Source of the DNA: Fuscovulum ytuae
GTDB taxonomy: Bacteria; Pseudomonadota; Alphaproteobacteria; Rhodobacterales; Rhodobacteraceae
Direction: 5' to 3'
NCBI RefSeq assembly: GCF_029953595.1
Contig: NZ_CP124535.1
Location: 2,326,001 to 2,390,000 of the forward strand
DNA length: 64,000 bases
Shown: positions 62,248-64,000 of the stretch, one piece after another
Layout of the letters: each line of letters begins with the position of its first letter
Position numbering within the stretch: the stretch's first letter is position 1
The notes under the pieces: model-generated
Told to the model about the DNA's origin: nothing
Seen by the model: only the letters and a program-made list of their open reading frames with translations
Databases searched by the model: none
Program-made: the position numbers and the translations under genes

Positions 62248-62294
62248 TTGCCTTTTCCCAATCGCAGGGGAGGACGCGGGAAAAGGAAGATCTG

Positions 62295-63401
62295 TCAGGC
62301 GGCGAGGCCGCGACGGATTCCGAATTTCTTCATCTTTTCGATCAGGGTTGTACGGCGCAGGCGCAGTGCATCGGCGGCTTGGGCGACGTTGCCTTGCCGT
62401 TTGTCCAGCGCGGCCTCGATCAGGGCCACTTCGATATCGCGGATATAGCCGCGCAGATCGATATCGCCCAAACGTTGCAGCGCATCATGGAATTGCGAGG
62501 GATCCGGCAGATCGCCCTTGGCCTGCGGGGCGGGCGGTTCGGGGAGCGCGATATCGGCGGTTTCGGGTTCGGGCATTTCCATGCCGAGCAGGTTGTCGCG
62601 CACATGGCGCGCGGTGACCATGCGGCCCGGCAGCATGACGAAGGCGCGCATCAAGACGTTTTTCAGTTCGCGGATATTGCCCGGCCACGGATGGGCCGAA
62701 AGCGCGCGGATCGCGCCCAGATCGAAATGCGGGGGTTCGGCAGCGGGGTTGGTGCTGCTGTAATCCTCGATCAGGCGGGCGAGGATCAGGGGAATATCGG
62801 CGGTCCGTTCGGCAAGGCTGGGTACCGTCAGCGGGAAGACCGAGATGCGGAAGAAGAGGTCGGCCCGGAAAGTGCCGTCGGCCACGGCGGCGGTCAGGTC
62901 GCGATGCGTGGCGGTGACAAGGCGGAAATCAACGGTCTGTTCACCGCTGGCCCCCAGACGTTGGATACGGCGGGTTTCGAGGACGCGCAGAAGCTTGGCC
63001 TGAAGGGCAAGCGGCATGTCACCGATTTCGTCCAGAAAGAGGGTGCCGCCGGCGGCCTGTTCGATGCGGCCCGGGCGGGCGCGTTCGGCCCCGGTGAAGG
63101 CGCCTTTCTCATGGCCAAAAAGCTCGCTTTCCAAAAGCTCGGCCGGGATGGCGGCGCAGTTGACGGCGATCAGCGCGCCCTTGCGGCCAGAGGCGCGGTG
63201 CAGGGCTTCGGCCACCAGCTCCTTGCCGGCCCCGGTGGGACCACGGACGAGGACGGCGGCCTCGGACACGGCGACGGCGGCGATCATCCGTTTCAACTGC
63301 CGCATCGGAGCGGTTTCTCCGACGATGATGCGATCGACCATATTTACGGAAACAGGAACGGCTTGGGCGGAAACATCACGGTCAATCCAGTGCGTCGTCA
63401 T
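62295..63401 (-). CDS. fleQ: Flagellar master activator FleQ (sigma-54 enhancer-binding)
   Basis: This 368-residue sigma-54 activator has only a short N-terminal extension (about 30 residues) in place of a receiver domain. The AAA+ domain has Walker [10 protein letters not shown] (54-61), GAFTGA (100-105) and FLDEIGDMP. The C-terminus has a Fis-type HTH ([26 protein letters not shown]). This matches FleQ of R. sphaeroides. The ATG at 63401 has GGAGA 6 nt upstream. It should bind DNA for both itself and FleT. Confidence 0.92.
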   Translation of the reverse strand: MTTHWIDRDVSAQAVPVSVNMVDRIIVGETAPMRQLKRMIAAVAVSEAAVLVRGPTGAGKELVAEALHRASGRKGALIAVNCAAIPAELLESELFGHEKGAFTGAERARPGRIEQAAGGTLFLDEIGDMPLALQAKLLRVLETRRIQRLGASGEQTVDFRLVTATHRDLTAAVADGTFRADLFFRISVFPLTVPSLAERTADIPLILARLIEDYSSTNPAAEPPHFDLGAIRALSAHPWPGNIRELKNVLMRAFVMLPGRMVTARHVRDNLLGMEMPEPETADIALPEPPAPQAKGDLPDPSQFHDALQRLGDIDLRGYIRDIEVALIEAALDKRQGNVAQAADALRLRRTTLIEKMKKFGIRRGLAA

Positions 63402-63586
63402 AAGAAATCTCCAACGGTTCACGAGACTGAATTGATAGGGGCAATTGGGACAATTCAATGACGCGCCGGGGATATACGAATTTTGAAAAGGATGGCCGAT
63501 GGACCATCGGATACGTTTTAAACATACTTTGGGATGGTTCTTTTTTGAATAAACTACAATGTGTTAACAGTGATTAGACAAATGGT
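63402..63586. promoter_or_regulatory. AT-rich fleQ upstream region with palindromes
   Basis: 185 bp that are markedly AT-rich in an otherwise GC-rich window. A perfect 7-bp-arm palindrome CCGATGG-A-CCATCGG lies at 63496-63510, with AATTG/CAATT inverted repeats nearby (about 63441-63456). No sigma-54 or sigma-28 element is evident, so a vegetative promoter with possible autoregulatory or upstream operator sites is likely. Confidence 0.5.
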
Positions 63587-64000
63587 TTATGGATCATCGG
63601 CCAGCAGTTCGCGCATCGCCTGCACTTCGGACCAGCGATGGCGCAGGCGTGGGGGCAGGTTTTCGGGCAGCGCGAGGGTGGTGGCTGCGGCGGCGAGGAC
63701 CATAGGAAGGTCGGGCGCATCGCGGCGGGGGGCCGCGGCATTTGCGGGTGTCGGGCGGGGTGGCGGGGAGCGGTCGGGGCGTCCTTCGGGAAGATCGGCG
63801 GCGGCGGTGGCGGTGGGGGCGGGTGGCTGTTCCAGACTGTCGAAGGGGGTTTCCCCTTCCCAGCCATCCGCCGGGGGCGCAGAGGCGAGTGCGATGAGGG
63901 GGGAACCGGCATGGGCAAGGATGCCGTCGAGTTCTGCCGGGATCGCCGTCAGAAGGGTGCCGCCTGTATCAGCCGTGTCATGCCCCGGCTGCGGGCTGTA
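63587..64000 (-). CDS. Unrecognised protein, C-terminal part (5' end outside window)
   Basis: The frame that ends at the TAA at 63587-63589 is open for 137 codons to the right edge. The visible product has a helical/hydrophobic start (LLTAIPAELDGILAHAGSPLIALAS), a Pro/Ala-rich middle, then a helical end with PRLRHRWSEVQAMRELLADDP. No start or SD is present, so the gene continues beyond 64000. No family was recognised. It may be another flagellar gene on the same strand as fleQ. Confidence 0.6.
   Translation of the reverse strand, partial: YSPQPGHDTADTGGTLLTAIPAELDGILAHAGSPLIALASAPPADGWEGETPFDSLEQPPAPTATAAADLPEGRPDRSPPPRPTPANAAAPRRDAPDLPMVLAAAATTLALPENLPPRLRHRWSEVQAMRELLADDP

Noticed and set aside
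63574..63918. A 114-codon minus-strand frame at the right end
   Set aside because: Composed of runs of Pro and Cys; the neighbouring frame ending at 63587 has protein-like composition and is open to the window edge.
1..64000. CRISPR arrays, rRNA, tRNA, prophage, IS elements
   Set aside because: No regularly spaced repeats, no tRNA cloverleaf or rRNA sequence, and no transposase or phage gene was seen in the window.

Overview
The window is GC-rich and reads as the chromosome of a flagellated alphaproteobacterium of the Rhodobacterales (Rhodobacter/Cereibacter-like). This is inferred from gene content and order. The cluster pairs sigma-54 (rpoN) with two sigma-54 activators: a FleQ without a receiver domain and a FleT without a DNA-binding domain. 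It carries a fleT-fliEFGHIJ operon, FlgT- and MotF-like motor proteins, and a chemotaxis operon with a split CheA. All of these match the Fla1 / cheOp3 arrangement known from Rhodobacter sphaeroides.

Layout. 1-5126: the 3' end of a bacterial alpha-2-macroglobulin, penicillin-binding protein 1C, and two convergent NarL-type response regulators, one of which is only a receiver domain. 5365-8797: thiolase, MFS transporter, a small membrane protein and a PP2A-like phosphatase. 8952-12801: serine biosynthesis, serA and serC on the minus strand with serB divergent, and a probable serC leader RNA. 12997-15761: periplasmic ClpP-like protein, TSUP permease, ZapE ATPase. 15943-17738: two tandem paralogous 59/63-residue membrane proteins and a GAF-like protein. 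17756-28816: flhA-flhF-fliA on the minus strand facing flgP-flgT-flgA-flgM-(DUF2802-like), then small motility-associated genes including two unknown periplasmic/cytoplasmic proteins, a divergent FliL, and fliS with two followers. 28982-39026: chemotaxis operon (unknown gene, cheA4-like, cheR, cheB, cheW, cytoplasmic MCP, cheY, cheA3-like). 39418-55041: fleT-fliEFGHIJ, fliK-L-M-N, fliO-P-Q-R-flhB, and a motF-like pair. 55147-63401: rpoN, flagellin, motA-motB, fliD, fleQ. 63587-64000: an unrecognised gene running off the right edge. Hook and rod genes (flgB-L) are not in the window.

Regulation is readable from the DNA. Six sites match the sigma-54 -24/-12 element with the exact GG-N10-GC spacing. 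They precede flhA, flgP, fleT, fliK, the motF-like gene and a 66-residue orphan gene. A second recurring element, CTAAA-N15-GCCGTT, looks like the sigma-28 (FliA) promoter of this organism. It precedes fliC, fliD, fliS, motA and the che operon. It also precedes genes of unknown function: the GAF-like protein, one of the two small tandem membrane proteins, and a protein resembling nitrile-hydratase-type leader peptides. The inferred cascade is FleQ/FleT with RpoN for basal body, export and switch genes, then FliA for filament, stator, chemotaxis and several new candidate motility genes, with FlgM as anti-FliA.

The most notable points are this extended FliA regulon with unknown members, the split CheA pair whose large partner has lost its ATP-binding boxes, a helix-hairpin-helix mini-protein lying antisense between fliN and fliO, and a 52-bp element repeated 35 kb apart.
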